A DNA stretch of 64,000 nucleotides. It comes from Mycobacterium terramassiliense (GTDB taxonomy: Bacteria; Actinomycetota; Actinomycetes; Mycobacteriales; Mycobacteriaceae). The notes below the pieces were generated by a model. It saw nothing but the letters and a program-made list of their open reading frames with translations, searched no databases and was not told where the DNA came from. A program made the translations under genes and the position numbers. The first letter of the stretch is position 1. Each line of letters begins with the position of its first letter. Below are positions 8,223 to 16,344 of this stretch, in pieces. The DNA lies in assembly GCF_900157385.1 (NCBI RefSeq), contig NZ_LT717699.1:354524-418523 (forward strand). Reading direction: 5' to 3'.

Positions 8223-8855
8223 ATGGTGATGAAGGTATCGGTGATGGCAGCCGGCCTGGTGGCGAGCGCCCTGATCGTCGGCGTCGCGGGCTGCGGCAGC
8301 AACAAGTCGTCGGGCCCGGCGTCGTCAACGTCGTCGGCGACGTCGACCTCCGCCGCGTCGTCGTCGGCCGCGTCACCGACGTCGAGCACCGGTGCCGCGC
8401 AGCCCTCCGACTACAGCAACCTGCTGATCAAGCCGACCGACATCGTGGTGCCCGGCGACACCTTCACCCTGTTCCAGACGCTGCCGGTGCCCAACCCGGC
8501 GGGAACAGAAGGCGTGTTCATGAATCAGGGCGGTAACCGCAAGATCGACGACACCATCTACGTCTATGCCGACGCCGGCGCGGCCTCGCAGGCGCTCGAC
8601 CAGAGCGCCAAGGGGATTCAGGAGCTCAGCGTCAAGGCCGCCCCGACGCCGGCCGACGTCGGCACCAGCGGCCAGCTGGCGGTGGGCCCGTCGCCGGACG
8701 GCTCGAAGTCGAAGGCGATCGTGATGTTCACCGAGGGCAAGGTCTTCACGGTCCTTGAATTCGAAAGCGCGCCAAACGATGCGCTGCAACCGGACTTCGT
8801 TCTCGACCTCGCGAAGAAGCAGGACGCGGCCATCAAGAGCGGGCTGCCCTCCTGA
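8223..8855 (+). CDS. Putative lipoprotein, Ser/Thr-rich linker
   Basis: The 210-residue product begins with a lipoprotein signal: a hydrophobic stretch ending in the lipobox V-A-G-C (cysteine at about residue 24). A linker made almost only of Ser, Thr and Ala follows to about 60, then a compact domain with LLIKPTDIVVPGDTF and repeated beta-rich segments. A strong ribosome binding site GAAGGAG lies five bases before the ATG at 8223. It is expected on the outer face of the cytoplasmic membrane. I do not recognise the domain; it is typical of the many mycobacterial Lpp/Lpq proteins. The next gene follows within about 30 bases. Confidence 0.8.
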   Translation: MVMKVSVMAAGLVASALIVGVAGCGSNKSSGPASSTSSATSTSAASSSAASPTSSTGAAQPSDYSNLLIKPTDIVVPGDTFTLFQTLPVPNPAGTEGVFMNQGGNRKIDDTIYVYADAGAASQALDQSAKGIQELSVKAAPTPADVGTSGQLAVGPSPDGSKSKAIVMFTEGKVFTVLEFESAPNDALQPDFVLDLAKKQDAAIKSGLPS

Positions 8856-8887
8856 AGGCCGTCACGGCGCTCGGCGCGGCCGGGCTG

Positions 8888-9790
8888 TTGGGCTGGGGCG
8901 GCGCGCGGGCGGTGGCGGCCCGGATACGACGCAACCCGGATCCCTTTCCGCGCGAACGGCTTACGGCGGAGCCGGAGGGTGAGCACGTCCTCATCGAGCG
9001 CCCGGACGGCACGGTGCTCAGCGCTGTGGCCGCGGGGCAGGGGCCGCCGGTGATCCTCGTCCACGGCTACACCGCCCGCGTCCTCGAGTGGAATCTGGTG
9101 TGGGACGAGCTGCAGGCGCGGGGGTTTCGCGTCATCGCCTTCGACCAGCGCGGCCATGGGCGCTCCACCCTTGGCTCCGACGGAATCGGATCCGAACCCA
9201 TGGCGGCCGACCTCGCCGCGGTCCTCCAGCATTTCGACGTTCACGACGGCGTGCTCGTCGGCCACTCGATGGGCGGATTCGTCAGCATCCGTGCGGTGCT
9301 CGACCACGCCGACCTGGCGCGCCGGTTGCGCGGGCTGGTGTTGTTCGCGACGTGGGCGGGCCGGATCCTGGACGGCGCCCCGCAGAACCGGCTGCAGATC
9401 CCGCTGCTGCAACTCGGCATCCTGCAATCGCTCGTGCGCAACCCGACCGTCGCCGCGCTGTTCGGTGCCGCGCAGTGCGGGGCGCGCCCGTCGCCGGCGA
9501 TGGTGTCGGTCTTCATGGAGGCGTTCAACCAACACCTGGACGAGCACGGGCCCCTGCTGCCGATCGTGCGGGCTTTCTCGCGGGAGGATCGATACCCGCG
9601 GCTCGGCGAAATACGGGTGCCGACCGTGGTCATGGTCGGCACCGCGGATCGCACCACGCCGCAAAGTCATTCGCGCCGGCTTGCCGACGGTGTCCCCGGG
9701 GCGCGGCTGGTGAGCGTGCCCGACGCCGGCCACCTACTGAATTGGGAAGCGCCCGATGAGCTGATCGAGGTCGTCGAATCGTTTCACTGA
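8888..9790 (+). CDS. Alpha/beta hydrolase
   Basis: This protein of about 300 residues has the full hydrolase set: oxyanion-hole motif HGYT near 60, nucleophile elbow GHSMGGF near 124, an acid in GTADRTTP near 248 and the histidine in DAGHLLNW near 279. It resembles esterases or peroxidases of the fold; the substrate is unknown. The start is uncertain. The TTG at 8888 is used here, but the frame is open upstream and encodes a hydrophobic stretch (AVTALGAAGLLGWGGA) suggesting a membrane anchor translated from a non-standard start nearer 8855. A GTG at 8912 is a third option. It is convergent with, and overlaps by seven bases, the cation efflux gene. Confidence 0.8.
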   Translation: MGWGGARAVAARIRRNPDPFPRERLTAEPEGEHVLIERPDGTVLSAVAAGQGPPVILVHGYTARVLEWNLVWDELQARGFRVIAFDQRGHGRSTLGSDGIGSEPMAADLAAVLQHFDVHDGVLVGHSMGGFVSIRAVLDHADLARRLRGLVLFATWAGRILDGAPQNRLQIPLLQLGILQSLVRNPTVAALFGAAQCGARPSPAMVSVFMEAFNQHLDEHGPLLPIVRAFSREDRYPRLGEIRVPTVVMVGTADRTTPQSHSRRLADGVPGARLVSVPDAGHLLNWEAPDELIEVVESFH

Positions 9791-10710
9791 GTCGCGGCGC
9801 GCGCACTCCAGGTGAAGCTGTGCATCTCGGGGATCCGTGGCGCCAGCGCGGCCGCCACGCTGCGACCGATCTGATCGGCCTCTGCGAGCGGGGTTTTCGG
9901 GTCGACGAAGCCCTCCACCTCGACCCGTAGGGTCCGCCCGGTCCAGCGCGCGCGGGCGTGCGCGTGCATCACACCGGCAACCGCGGCGGCCGCCGTCTCG
10001 GCCGTCGCGATGATCTCGGGGTCGACGCCGTCGAGCAGCCGGTGCGCGATGTCGGCCGTCACCTCCCAGCCGACGTGGCAGATGAACGCGGTGACGACGA
10101 TTCCGGCGACCGCGTCCGCCCACGCCCAGCCGATCGCCACGCCGATCAGGCCCAGCATCGCCCCGGCCGAGGACAACGCGTCGAGCCAGGAATGTTTCGC
10201 GTCGGCCACCATGGTCGCCGAGCGAATCCGCCGGCCCACCGCCAGCTTGTATCGCGCCACCAGCTGGTTGCCCGCGATGCCGGCGGCCGCCGCGGCGATG
10301 CCCCAGCCCAGGTGCCCGGTGGCGCCGTGACGCAGCAGCTTGGTGACGCTCTCAAACCCGGCGACGGCCGCGCTGCCCCAAATCACGAGCGCCACACCGA
10401 TTCCCGCGAGGTCTTCGGCGCGCTCGTAGCCGTAGGGGTAGCGTTCGGTGGGGATCCTGCGGGACGCCCGGAAACCCACGAACACCAGGGCGCTGGTCGA
10501 AACGTCGGACAGGTTGTGCAGCGCATCGCCGAGCAGTGCCACCGATCCCGACACCAGCGCGATGGCCAGTTCGACGAGGCCGGTCAGGGCCAGGCCGGCG
10601 GCGCTGACCGCCACGGCGCGGTTGGCCTGGCGACGCTCGTGCGCGTCGTCTGTCACCGTGTCGAGGGGGAAACTCGCCGCCGGGTCGCGGACTCCGCTGA
10701 TCGCATGCAT
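9784..10710 (-). CDS. Cation diffusion facilitator (metal efflux)
   Basis: The 308-residue protein has six transmembrane helices and the CDF signatures: helix 2 with LLGDALHNLSDV (Asp and His ligands, about 60-71) and helix 5 with ADAKHSWLDALSS near 168-180 (H-x3-D). It should export Zn2+ or a related divalent ion in exchange for protons. A cytoplasmic C-terminal domain (about 225-308) fits the dimerisation fold. I chose the ATG at 10710 (MHAISGV); an upstream in-frame ATG near 10746 would overlap the region before the divergent glycosyltransferase. The N-terminal 30 residues are hydrophilic. Metal specificity cannot be read from the sequence. Confidence 0.88.
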   Translation of the reverse strand: MHAISGVRDPAASFPLDTVTDDAHERRQANRAVAVSAAGLALTGLVELAIALVSGSVALLGDALHNLSDVSTSALVFVGFRASRRIPTERYPYGYERAEDLAGIGVALVIWGSAAVAGFESVTKLLRHGATGHLGWGIAAAAAGIAGNQLVARYKLAVGRRIRSATMVADAKHSWLDALSSAGAMLGLIGVAIGWAWADAVAGIVVTAFICHVGWEVTADIAHRLLDGVDPEIIATAETAAAAVAGVMHAHARARWTGRTLRVEVEGFVDPKTPLAEADQIGRSVAAALAPRIPEMHSFTWSARAATQ

Positions 10711-10799
10711 GCCAACTAATATGCCCCCAAGAGCGTTGGGGCTCAAGCCGACCGCGGGCAGCGCTGTGCCGCAACGACTTCAATGCTACGGTTCCGCCG

Positions 10800-11969
10800 G
10801 TGAAGTTCGTGCTGGCCGGCTACGGAAGCCGGGGCGACGTCGAACCCTGCGCCGCCGTCGGCCGGGAGCTGCTGCGCCGGGGGCACGACGTGCGGATGGC
10901 GGTCTCGCCCGACAAGATGGCCTTCGTCGACGCGGCGGGGGTCACCGCGGTCGCCTACGGGCCGGACACGCGGGAGCAAATGGACTCGGCCGCTCAAGTC
11001 GTCCGCACGGCTGGCAACCCGATCAGCGCCGTGCCCGCGGTCATGGAACATCTCACGCGGGTCTGGACGGACAAGACCGCGACGCTCACGTCGCTGGCCG
11101 AGGGCGCCGACCTGCTGCTGGCGGGCATCAACGAGCAGGAGGTTGCCGCCGCCGTCGCGGAGTACCGCGGCATCCCGCTGGCCGCGCTGCACTTCTTCCC
11201 GGCGCGGTTGTTGTCCGGTGGGGCGCTGTATTCGGGGCTGACGAGGGAAGTGGCCGCGGCCCAGCGTCGGGCGCTCGGCTTGCCGGAGTCGGCGGAATCC
11301 TCCGGCACCCCACTGGAAATCCAGGCCTACGACGAGCTTTGCCTGCCCGGACCGGCCGCCGACTGGGTGCAATCCGGTGGCCGGCGGCCCTTCGTCGGCG
11401 CGCTGACGCTCGAGTCACCGACGGACGCGGACGAGGAGGTCCTGGCGTGGATCGCGGAGGGGACGCCGCCGATCTGCCTCGGCCTGGGCAGCACGCCGAT
11501 CTCGGCCGCCGCCGACCTCGTCGCCATCGTCGGCGCGGCCTGCGCACAGCTGGGGGAGCGGGCGCTGATCTGCAGCGGTCCCAATGACTTCGCCGACGTT
11601 CCGCGTTTCGACCACCTCAAGGTGGTGGAGGGGGTGAACCACGCGGCCGTCCTGCCGGCCTGCCGCACGGTGGTTCACCACGGCGGCGCCGGCAGCACGG
11701 CGGCGGGGCTGCGGGCCGGCATCCCCGCGCTGGCATTGTGGCTCTGGCTCGACCAGCCCCTCTGGGCCGCCGGCCTCGAGCGACTCGGGGTCGGTTTCGG
11801 GCGGCAGTTCGGGGCCACCACCCAGGAGACGCTGGTCGCGGACCTGCGCCGCGTCCTCGCGCCCGGCTACGCTGGCCGCGCCCGCGAGCTGGCCGGTCGG
11901 GTAACTCGGTCCGTCGACAGCGTTGCCCGCGCCGCTGATCTGTTGGAGGACGCCGCCCGCGCCGGCTGA
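10800..11969 (+). CDS. UDP-glycosyltransferase-like protein (GT1/GT28 type)
   Basis: The 389-residue protein begins VKFVLAGYGSRGDVEP, the N-terminal nucleotide-sugar glycosyltransferase loop. The C-terminal half has HHGGAGSTAAGLRAGIP near 299-315, the donor-binding signature of the macrolide and glycopeptidolipid glycosyltransferases. In the M. avium complex such enzymes decorate glycopeptidolipids or phenolic glycolipids; in M. tuberculosis Rv1524 and Rv2958c are relatives. The start is a GTG at 10800. No other glycolipid genes are adjacent, so the acceptor is unknown. Divergent from the cation efflux gene with about 90 bases between. Confidence 0.85.
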   Translation: MKFVLAGYGSRGDVEPCAAVGRELLRRGHDVRMAVSPDKMAFVDAAGVTAVAYGPDTREQMDSAAQVVRTAGNPISAVPAVMEHLTRVWTDKTATLTSLAEGADLLLAGINEQEVAAAVAEYRGIPLAALHFFPARLLSGGALYSGLTREVAAAQRRALGLPESAESSGTPLEIQAYDELCLPGPAADWVQSGGRRPFVGALTLESPTDADEEVLAWIAEGTPPICLGLGSTPISAAADLVAIVGAACAQLGERALICSGPNDFADVPRFDHLKVVEGVNHAAVLPACRTVVHHGGAGSTAAGLRAGIPALALWLWLDQPLWAAGLERLGVGFGRQFGATTQETLVADLRRVLAPGYAGRARELAGRVTRSVDSVARAADLLEDAARAG

Positions 11970-11975
11970 GCCGGC

Positions 11976-12254
11976 CTATGGAAGTGGGAAGCCGCTGCCT
12001 CCCGGCCCCGGCGCGGGCACTCCCTCGATGACATGGCTGCCGGGCCCGGGCGCGTAATACCAGTCGTGACAGACGTTTCTGTCCCAACCGATCGGTTCGC
12101 TGGAATTCGGTAACGGTTGCCCGGGGCACCATTGGTGGTGGCAGATCGGGTCGCAGATCGCCTGGGCGGTACCGGCGGACAGCCCGACGCCGACCGCGGC
12201 GACGGCGCCGGACAGCAGCGCCCCGGCGACCGCCCGCATCACTTTGTTGCTCAC
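11976..12254 (-). CDS. Small secreted cysteine- and proline-rich protein
   Basis: The 92-residue product starts at a GTG preceded by GGAGGAGAA, a strong ribosome binding site. A signal peptide spans about residues 1-30 (MRAVAGALLSGAVAAVG core, cleavage near AQA-IC). The mature part, about 60 residues, has four cysteines (CDPICHHQWCPG, then VCHDWYY) and ends in a Gly/Pro-rich tail. This arrangement occurs in a family of small secreted mycobacterial proteins of unknown role. It is divergent from the secreted protein at 12475, sharing a 220-base upstream region. Confidence 0.75.
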   Translation of the reverse strand: MSNKVMRAVAGALLSGAVAAVGVGLSAGTAQAICDPICHHQWCPGQPLPNSSEPIGWDRNVCHDWYYAPGPGSHVIEGVPAPGPGGSGFPLP

Positions 12255-12474
12255 GCTGTCTTCTCCTCCCTGTTCTTGTGCCGCGTCGCCTCGTGCCGCA
12301 TCCACTCGAAAGCGTTCTTCGACGCGCTCGGGGGGAACGTTAGCGCCGACCACTTGCGAATTCCTTGTACTTGCCCGGCGGCGTGTGAACGCGGCTTAAG
12401 GTGACAGATTGGGTACACCTCCAAGAAGCTGGCGCTTCCGTCCCACCGTTGCTGCGGACCCAGAGGAGAAACCG

Positions 12475-12975
12475 ATGGCCCCAACCGGTCTGTGCGGACT
12501 TGTCGGTGTCGGCGCCGCGCCGCTCGTCATCGCCCTGTCGCTTGCCCCTACCGCCTTCGCCGACAACCCCTCCTGGAACGGCCAGTACGCGGTCACGTTC
12601 ATGGTCGCCCCGAAGTCCGGGACCAGCATGGCCGTCGGTGACCCCGAGGTGCAGCACACCGTGACCTACGGGTTCCGCTCGAGCTGCTCGAACGGCAAGT
12701 GTGTCGCCACGATCGTCAGCGGCCCTCCGCCGACCAACCCGACGGTTCCGCAGCCGGTCCAATTCACCTGGGACGGGTCGTCCTGGAAGCAAGACAGCGA
12801 TTTCCAGTGGGACTGCATGATGCCCGACACCACGATTCAATGGAATCCCGCCCATGCCGAGGTGCGCTACACGCCCCAACCCAACGGCTCGTTGTCCGGC
12901 GTCATGCACGCTGACATCTCGAGCGGCGCGTGCCAGGGCTGGATTGAGGAGTACATGACGGCCGACCGGGTTTGA
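12475..12975 (+). CDS. Secreted protein of unknown function
   Basis: The 166-residue product has a signal peptide (residues 1-29, cleavage near AFA-DN) and a mature beta-rich domain beginning NPSWNGQYAVTF with four or more cysteines that probably pair. The ATG at 12475 has a good ribosome binding site, GAGGAGAA. The pattern W-x-G-x-Y-x-V-T-F and the C-terminal G-x-C-Q-G-W-I-E-E-Y-M are seen in a conserved family of secreted mycobacterial proteins whose function is unknown. No catalytic motif is visible. It lies among other small secreted proteins (11976, 13128). Confidence 0.75.
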   Translation: MAPTGLCGLVGVGAAPLVIALSLAPTAFADNPSWNGQYAVTFMVAPKSGTSMAVGDPEVQHTVTYGFRSSCSNGKCVATIVSGPPPTNPTVPQPVQFTWDGSSWKQDSDFQWDCMMPDTTIQWNPAHAEVRYTPQPNGSLSGVMHADISSGACQGWIEEYMTADRV

Positions 12976-13127
12976 GGCGCTTTCGGCTCCGATCGTCAGC
13001 AAACCCGCGAAGCATTGCGGCCCAACGCAATTCGCCTGACGGATTGCTCTGCGTAGCAACGTATTTGACCGCGCGGTTGTGTTGAATGGCCCTTTGCTTG
13101 CGGCGGGTTCGGCGATATTATCCGAAC

Positions 13128-13436
13128 ATGCGTTTCACTCATGTCGCCGCCGCGGTCGGCGTGGCCAACGCGGCCCTGGTCATCGCCCCGCTTTTGCCGC
13201 TGGGGGCGCCGTCCGCACACGCCGACCTCAGCGGTTATCGGCGCTGCGTGGCCAACATTACGCAACTTCCGCTAACCGAACCCGACCCGCAAAACATGAA
13301 CCGAGTCGGGCTCATCCAGCAGGATCTCAAGTCTGGGGTTTCCCCGGCGGCGGAGGCTCAGAAAGTGGCGGGGATGGGATTCGACCAGCGCGCCGCCGAC
13401 GCGATTGTGCAGTGCGTCATCGAGGAGAACCCATAG
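13128..13436 (+). CDS. DUF732-like small secreted protein
   Basis: The 102-residue product has a signal peptide (MRFTHVAAAVGVANAALV, cleavage near AHA-DL at about 35) and a short mature domain of DUF732 type with two cysteines (YRRCVANI and VQCVIEE). Between them is the usual helical region with A-Q-K-V-A-G-M-G-F. The predicted location is outside the membrane. The start ATG at 13128 directly precedes the signal peptide. It is one of three DUF732-type genes in the first 14 kb, probably old paralogues. Confidence 0.75.
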   Translation: MRFTHVAAAVGVANAALVIAPLLPLGAPSAHADLSGYRRCVANITQLPLTEPDPQNMNRVGLIQQDLKSGVSPAAEAQKVAGMGFDQRAADAIVQCVIEENP

Positions 13437-13511
13437 GCCCGGCGAACGCGACGGTGTCGCGCCAACGCGGCGGCTGCGCATTCGCGGTTCCACTGGCGTT
13501 GATGGTTGAGC

Positions 13512-13703
13512 GTGCCCCTTAGACGCGTTGGCGAATTGAAGCCCGGGGACAGGATCCGCATGAAGATCGGGCACGCGACCGTCGTAGCGACCGAACCCCT
13601 CGATGACGACCGGACCATGCTGACCTTCCTCTACGGGACGAAAGGGGCCGCCGACAACGATCTCACCGTCGATGTGCTGGACGATGACGAGTGGGGTTGG
13701 TGA
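13512..13703 (+). CDS. Small conserved hypothetical protein
   Basis: The 63-residue product has a beta-rich core (ELKPGDRIRMKIGHATVVATEPLDDD) and an acidic C-terminus ending DDDEWGW. There is no signal peptide or membrane segment. The start may be GTG at 13512 or TTG at 13506; neither has a strong ribosome binding site. The codon use is typical of the region, which supports it being real. The PGDRI turn and short strands suggest a small beta-barrel (SH3- or OB-like), but this is only a guess. It lies just before the tRNA cluster. Confidence 0.5.
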   Translation: MPLRRVGELKPGDRIRMKIGHATVVATEPLDDDRTMLTFLYGTKGAADNDLTVDVLDDDEWGW

Positions 13704-13746
13704 GCGGGCACCGGGGTTCGAAACCATAGCCCACCTGCGAATACTC

Positions 13747-13821
13747 TGGTGCGCGATACTGGGATTGAACCAGTGACCTCTTCCGTGTCAGGGAAGCGCT
13801 CTCCCGCTGAGCTAATCGCGC
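13747..13821 (-). tRNA. tRNA-Val (GAC)
   Basis: Read on the minus strand this folds as a standard tRNA: acceptor GCGCGAT pairs with ATCGCGC, D-arm TAGCTCAGCGG, anticodon loop with GAC, T-arm GGTTCAATCCC, and an encoded CCA end (13747-13749). GAC decodes valine codons GUC/GUU. Confidence 0.95.
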
Positions 13822-13835
13822 CGGGGGGTCAAATC

Positions 13836-13909
13836 TGGAGGTGGAGACGGGAATCGAACCCGTGTGCACGGCTTTGCAGGCCGTTGCCTCACCACTCGGC
13901 CACTCCACC
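13836..13909 (-). tRNA. tRNA-Cys (GCA)
   Basis: Minus-strand tRNA with acceptor GGTGGAG / CTCCACC, anticodon GCA in the loop CTGCAAA, T-arm GGTTCGATTCC, discriminator U and an encoded CCA (13836-13838). It lies 14 bases from tRNA-Val(GAC) and is probably in the same transcript. Confidence 0.95.
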
Positions 13910-13938
13910 GCTGGGGATTGATGCCACTTGCACCTTCG

Positions 13939-14011
13939 AGCGGACGACGGGATTCGAACCCGCGACCCTCACCTTGGCAAGGTGATGCGCTACCAACTGC
14001 GCTACGTCCGC
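13939..14011 (-). tRNA. tRNA-Gly (GCC)
   Basis: Minus-strand tRNA with acceptor GCGGACG / CGTCCGC, anticodon GCC and T-arm GGTTCGAATCC. The 3' CCA is not encoded (the genome reads CGA after the discriminator). It is the first gene of the minus-strand tRNA group, and a 29-base perfect palindrome lies one base from its 5' end. Confidence 0.95.
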
Positions 14012-14012
14012 G

Positions 14013-14041
14013 CGCAACGGGCGAGATCGTCGCCCGTTGCG
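14013..14041. repeat. Perfect 12+5+12 palindrome at the tRNA-Gly 5' end
   Basis: The arms CGCAACGGGCGA and TCGCCCGTTGCG pair perfectly around GATCG. In the tRNA-Gly transcript this would form a very stable leader hairpin one base before the mature 5' end. It could guide RNase processing or be a protein site. No T-run follows on either side, so it is not a normal terminator. Confidence 0.6.
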
Positions 14042-14134
14042 AAGGACGACGATAGTCCAATCGAGCGGGACCGCACAAATCTCTTGGTGACGTTGCCGCT
14101 CTAGGCTAGCGCGCCCGGCGACGCACGCGGCGAG

Positions 14135-14162
14135 TTAGGCGCGGTGCGATTCGTGCTACCCT
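14135..14162 (+). promoter_or_regulatory. Likely promoter of tRNA-Val(CAC)
   Basis: TTAGGC (14135-14140) and TACCCT (14157-14162) are separated by 16 bases and end 25 bases before the mature tRNA. The T-A-n-n-n-T -10 pattern is usual for SigA promoters of mycobacteria. Inferred from sequence only. Confidence 0.4.
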
Positions 14163-14187
14163 TCGACACCGTTCGCCCCTTGGCGCC

Positions 14188-14259
14188 GGTCCCGTGGCTC
14201 AGTGGAAGAGCGTCCGCTTCACACGCGGAAGGTCGCTGGTTCGATCCCAGCCGGGACCA
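14188..14259 (+). tRNA. tRNA-Val (CAC)
   Basis: Plus-strand tRNA with acceptor GGTCCCG / CGGGACC, anticodon CAC in TTCACAC, and T-arm GGTTCGATCCC. The CCA end is not encoded. CAC reads GUG. It is opposite in strand to the other three tRNAs and has its own promoter and terminator. Confidence 0.95.
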
Positions 14260-14267
14260 CCGGAATC

Positions 14268-14290
14268 CCTGCACGGCAGGCGCAATTTTT
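14268..14290 (+). terminator. Rho-independent-like terminator of tRNA-Val(CAC)
   Basis: CCTGC-ACG-GCAGG forms a short hairpin starting eight bases after the tRNA, followed by CGCAA and five T. The stem is only five pairs, so termination may be partial. Confidence 0.5.
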
Positions 14291-14392
14291 CAGCCGGCAT
14301 GTGCACCCGAGTCGAAGCCCGAGCACCCCCCGCGATTTCGTGATCGACTACTCCTAACCCGACAGCTCTTCAGTGTGTAAGGACGGTGGACG

Positions 14393-14686
14393 ATGGCAGC
14401 CAACCAGGAGGGGATCGGCGTGCTGAAACTCGAATGCCCGCAGCGCCACCCCGTGGGCAGGATCCTCAAGGAAGCCCCGCATCAGGCGGTCCAATACGAC
14501 CCCGGCGCCCAAGTCGGTACCCGCCGGTTCTGGCCGGACGAACAGGACCAGCCCCAGTTCACGATTCACTGCCGCTTCTGCGACAAATCCGTAGCCGAGG
14601 CGACCACGGCCCTGCAGAACCAACTCGCCAGTCTCGTCGACGACGTCGCGCAGACCATCCGAACCGCGACGCTGCAGTACGCATAG
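14393..14686 (+). CDS. Small conserved protein with possible zinc ligands
   Basis: The 97-residue product has a cysteine and histidine near residue 15 (LECPQRHPVG) and HCRFCDKSV near 59-67, so C-x4-H and C-x2-C pairs could bind zinc. A C-terminal helix (about 70-95) follows. The ATG at 14393 has AAGGACGG at a good distance. There is no signal peptide. I do not recognise the family; a role in RNA or protein binding is possible but not shown. It lies directly after tRNA-Val(CAC) and about 45 bases before the enoyl-CoA hydratase gene. Confidence 0.65.
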   Translation: MAANQEGIGVLKLECPQRHPVGRILKEAPHQAVQYDPGAQVGTRRFWPDEQDQPQFTIHCRFCDKSVAEATTALQNQLASLVDDVAQTIRTATLQYA

Positions 14687-14733
14687 GGGCGTTACAGTCT
14701 GGGGGCGCGATGTTGCGCGACGAGAGGAGCCCC

Positions 14734-15561
14734 GTGGCGACACCGGACAGCGGTCCCCGCCCTCCCGAAGGCGATTGGCTGGGCACACCGTACCTGAGGT
14801 TCGAGCGCCAGGGGCCGATCGCGGTGTGCACGATCGATCGCCCGGAAGCCAAGAACGCGTTCACGCCGGCGATGTACTTCGGAATCCGTTGCGCCGTAGG
14901 GCGCCTCAACGAGGATCCCGACCTGGCCGGGCTGCTGATCACCGGGACCGGCGACATCTTCGCGCCCGGCGGCGACATGGGCGGCGGGGGAGGCACCGAC
15001 GACTGGATGACCTTCGGCTCGGCGCTGGGCATGGACGTCACGCCGTTCGACGCCGTGCGGACGTCGGCCAAGCCCGTCGTCTCCGCGGTCAACGGGCTGT
15101 GCCAGGGCGGCGGCATGCAGATCGCGCTGTGCAGCGACCTGTCCGTGGTCAGCGAGCGGGCCACGTTCCGCGTGCCCGAGCTGTTCCGCGGCTACGCCGA
15201 CACCTACTACAGCCAGATGCTGGCCCGCCTCATCGGGCCGGTCCGCACCCGCGACCTGATGTTCACCGGGCGGGTGCTCACCGCGGCCGAGGCCCTGGAC
15301 TGGGGCCTGGTCACCCGGGTGGTGGCCCACGAGAAACTGCTCGCCGCGGCCAAAGACCTGCTTGCGCAGGCCTGCCGGACCGCGCCGCGCGCCCGCGGCG
15401 TGATCAAGTCCAGCATCGACAACTACCTCGGCCTGTATGACCGCATCGGCATGACCGCCAGCCTCACCGACGCCGAGGCCCGGGAGGGCTTCCGCGCGTT
15501 CAAGGAGCGGCGCTCGCCGGACTGGGTGCATCCGGAGCTGCGCGCCGAGGGACGGCTATAG
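14734..15561 (+). CDS. Enoyl-CoA hydratase/isomerase family protein
   Basis: The 275-residue protein has the crotonase fold: RPEAKNAFTPAMY near 40, the first oxyanion-hole segment GTGDIFAPGGDM near 74-85 and the second, NGLCQGGGMQIAL near 121-133. The second-half catalytic acid region (PELFRGYAD) differs from classical hydratases, so it may be an isomerase or hydrolase. The GTG at 14734 has a strong ribosome binding site, GAGAGGAG; an ATG at 14710 is less well placed. It lies beside a convergent operon of a metallo-beta-lactamase-fold protein and an acyl-CoA ligase, which suggests a fatty or aromatic acyl-CoA pathway. Confidence 0.85.
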   Translation: MATPDSGPRPPEGDWLGTPYLRFERQGPIAVCTIDRPEAKNAFTPAMYFGIRCAVGRLNEDPDLAGLLITGTGDIFAPGGDMGGGGGTDDWMTFGSALGMDVTPFDAVRTSAKPVVSAVNGLCQGGGMQIALCSDLSVVSERATFRVPELFRGYADTYYSQMLARLIGPVRTRDLMFTGRVLTAAEALDWGLVTRVVAHEKLLAAAKDLLAQACRTAPRARGVIKSSIDNYLGLYDRIGMTASLTDAEAREGFRAFKERRSPDWVHPELRAEGRL

Positions 15562-16344
15562 GTCGATCCACTCGCCGTGGGGGGCGACGCGCAGCACGTC
15601 GCCGATCCCGGCGGCATCGAAGGCCGCGGCGAATTCGTCGGCGCCCTCGCTGAAATGGGCCCAGCCGTCGACGTGGGCCGGGATCACCACCTTGGCGCCC
15701 AGCACCTCGGCCGCCGCGGCCGCGCGCGCCGACGTCAGCGTCAACGGCCGCCCCCGCTCCTTGGCCGGCACGCGGGCCGCCCCGGCGAAGAGCACGGCGA
15801 TGTCGATCGCGCCGACCCGGTCGGCGACGTCCTTGACCGCGCTCATCGAGGCGTTGTCACCGCTGAGGTACACCGTCGGCAGGCCGGGCCCGGACAGCAC
15901 GAACCCCGTCACCTCGCAATTGACGTGGCCGCCGGCGTCACGCTGCCCGTCGGCCGGGCCGTGCACGGCCGGAACGGCCTGCGCCGCAAGGAGACCCGAC
16001 CCGCCCGGCAGGTCGTAGGACTGCCAGGCCGGCACGCCGACCGCCGGCGGGCCCAACCGGGCGGCGGCGCCGGGGTTGGTGAGAACCAGCGGGGCCGCCA
16101 GCGCCATCCGCCGGCCGTCGTCGTCGAGGTTGTCGGGATGCTGGTCGTGGCTGATCAACACGGCGTCCACCGGGCCGAGTTCGTCGGCGCCCACCGCGGG
16201 GCCGGTGAGCTTGGTCAGGTAGGCGTGCTCGCCGGGCGGATCGAAGGTCGGGTCCATCACCAGGCGGCGGCCCGCGATATCGACGACGGTCGTCGGGCCA
16301 CCCAGCACGGTGATCGCGAATTCGCGTCGTCGTGCGTCAAACAT
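15556..16344 (-). CDS. Metallo-beta-lactamase-fold hydrolase
   Basis: The 262-residue protein has the MBL layout: an early DIAGRRLVMDPTFD strand, the metal motif SHDQHPDNLD near 65-74 (H-x2-H-x-D variant), LSGDNA near 161 and PAHVDGW near 221 as later ligand positions. It belongs to the large UlaG-like/UPF0173-like group, which includes lactonases and phosphodiesterases. The substrate is unknown. Its start overlaps the end of the acyl-CoA ligase gene by eight bases, so the two form an operon. The stop overlaps the convergent enoyl-CoA hydratase gene by six bases. Confidence 0.8.
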   Translation of the reverse strand: MFDARRREFAITVLGGPTTVVDIAGRRLVMDPTFDPPGEHAYLTKLTGPAVGADELGPVDAVLISHDQHPDNLDDDGRRMALAAPLVLTNPGAAARLGPPAVGVPAWQSYDLPGGSGLLAAQAVPAVHGPADGQRDAGGHVNCEVTGFVLSGPGLPTVYLSGDNASMSAVKDVADRVGAIDIAVLFAGAARVPAKERGRPLTLTSARAAAAAEVLGAKVVIPAHVDGWAHFSEGADEFAAAFDAAGIGDVLRVAPHGEWIDL

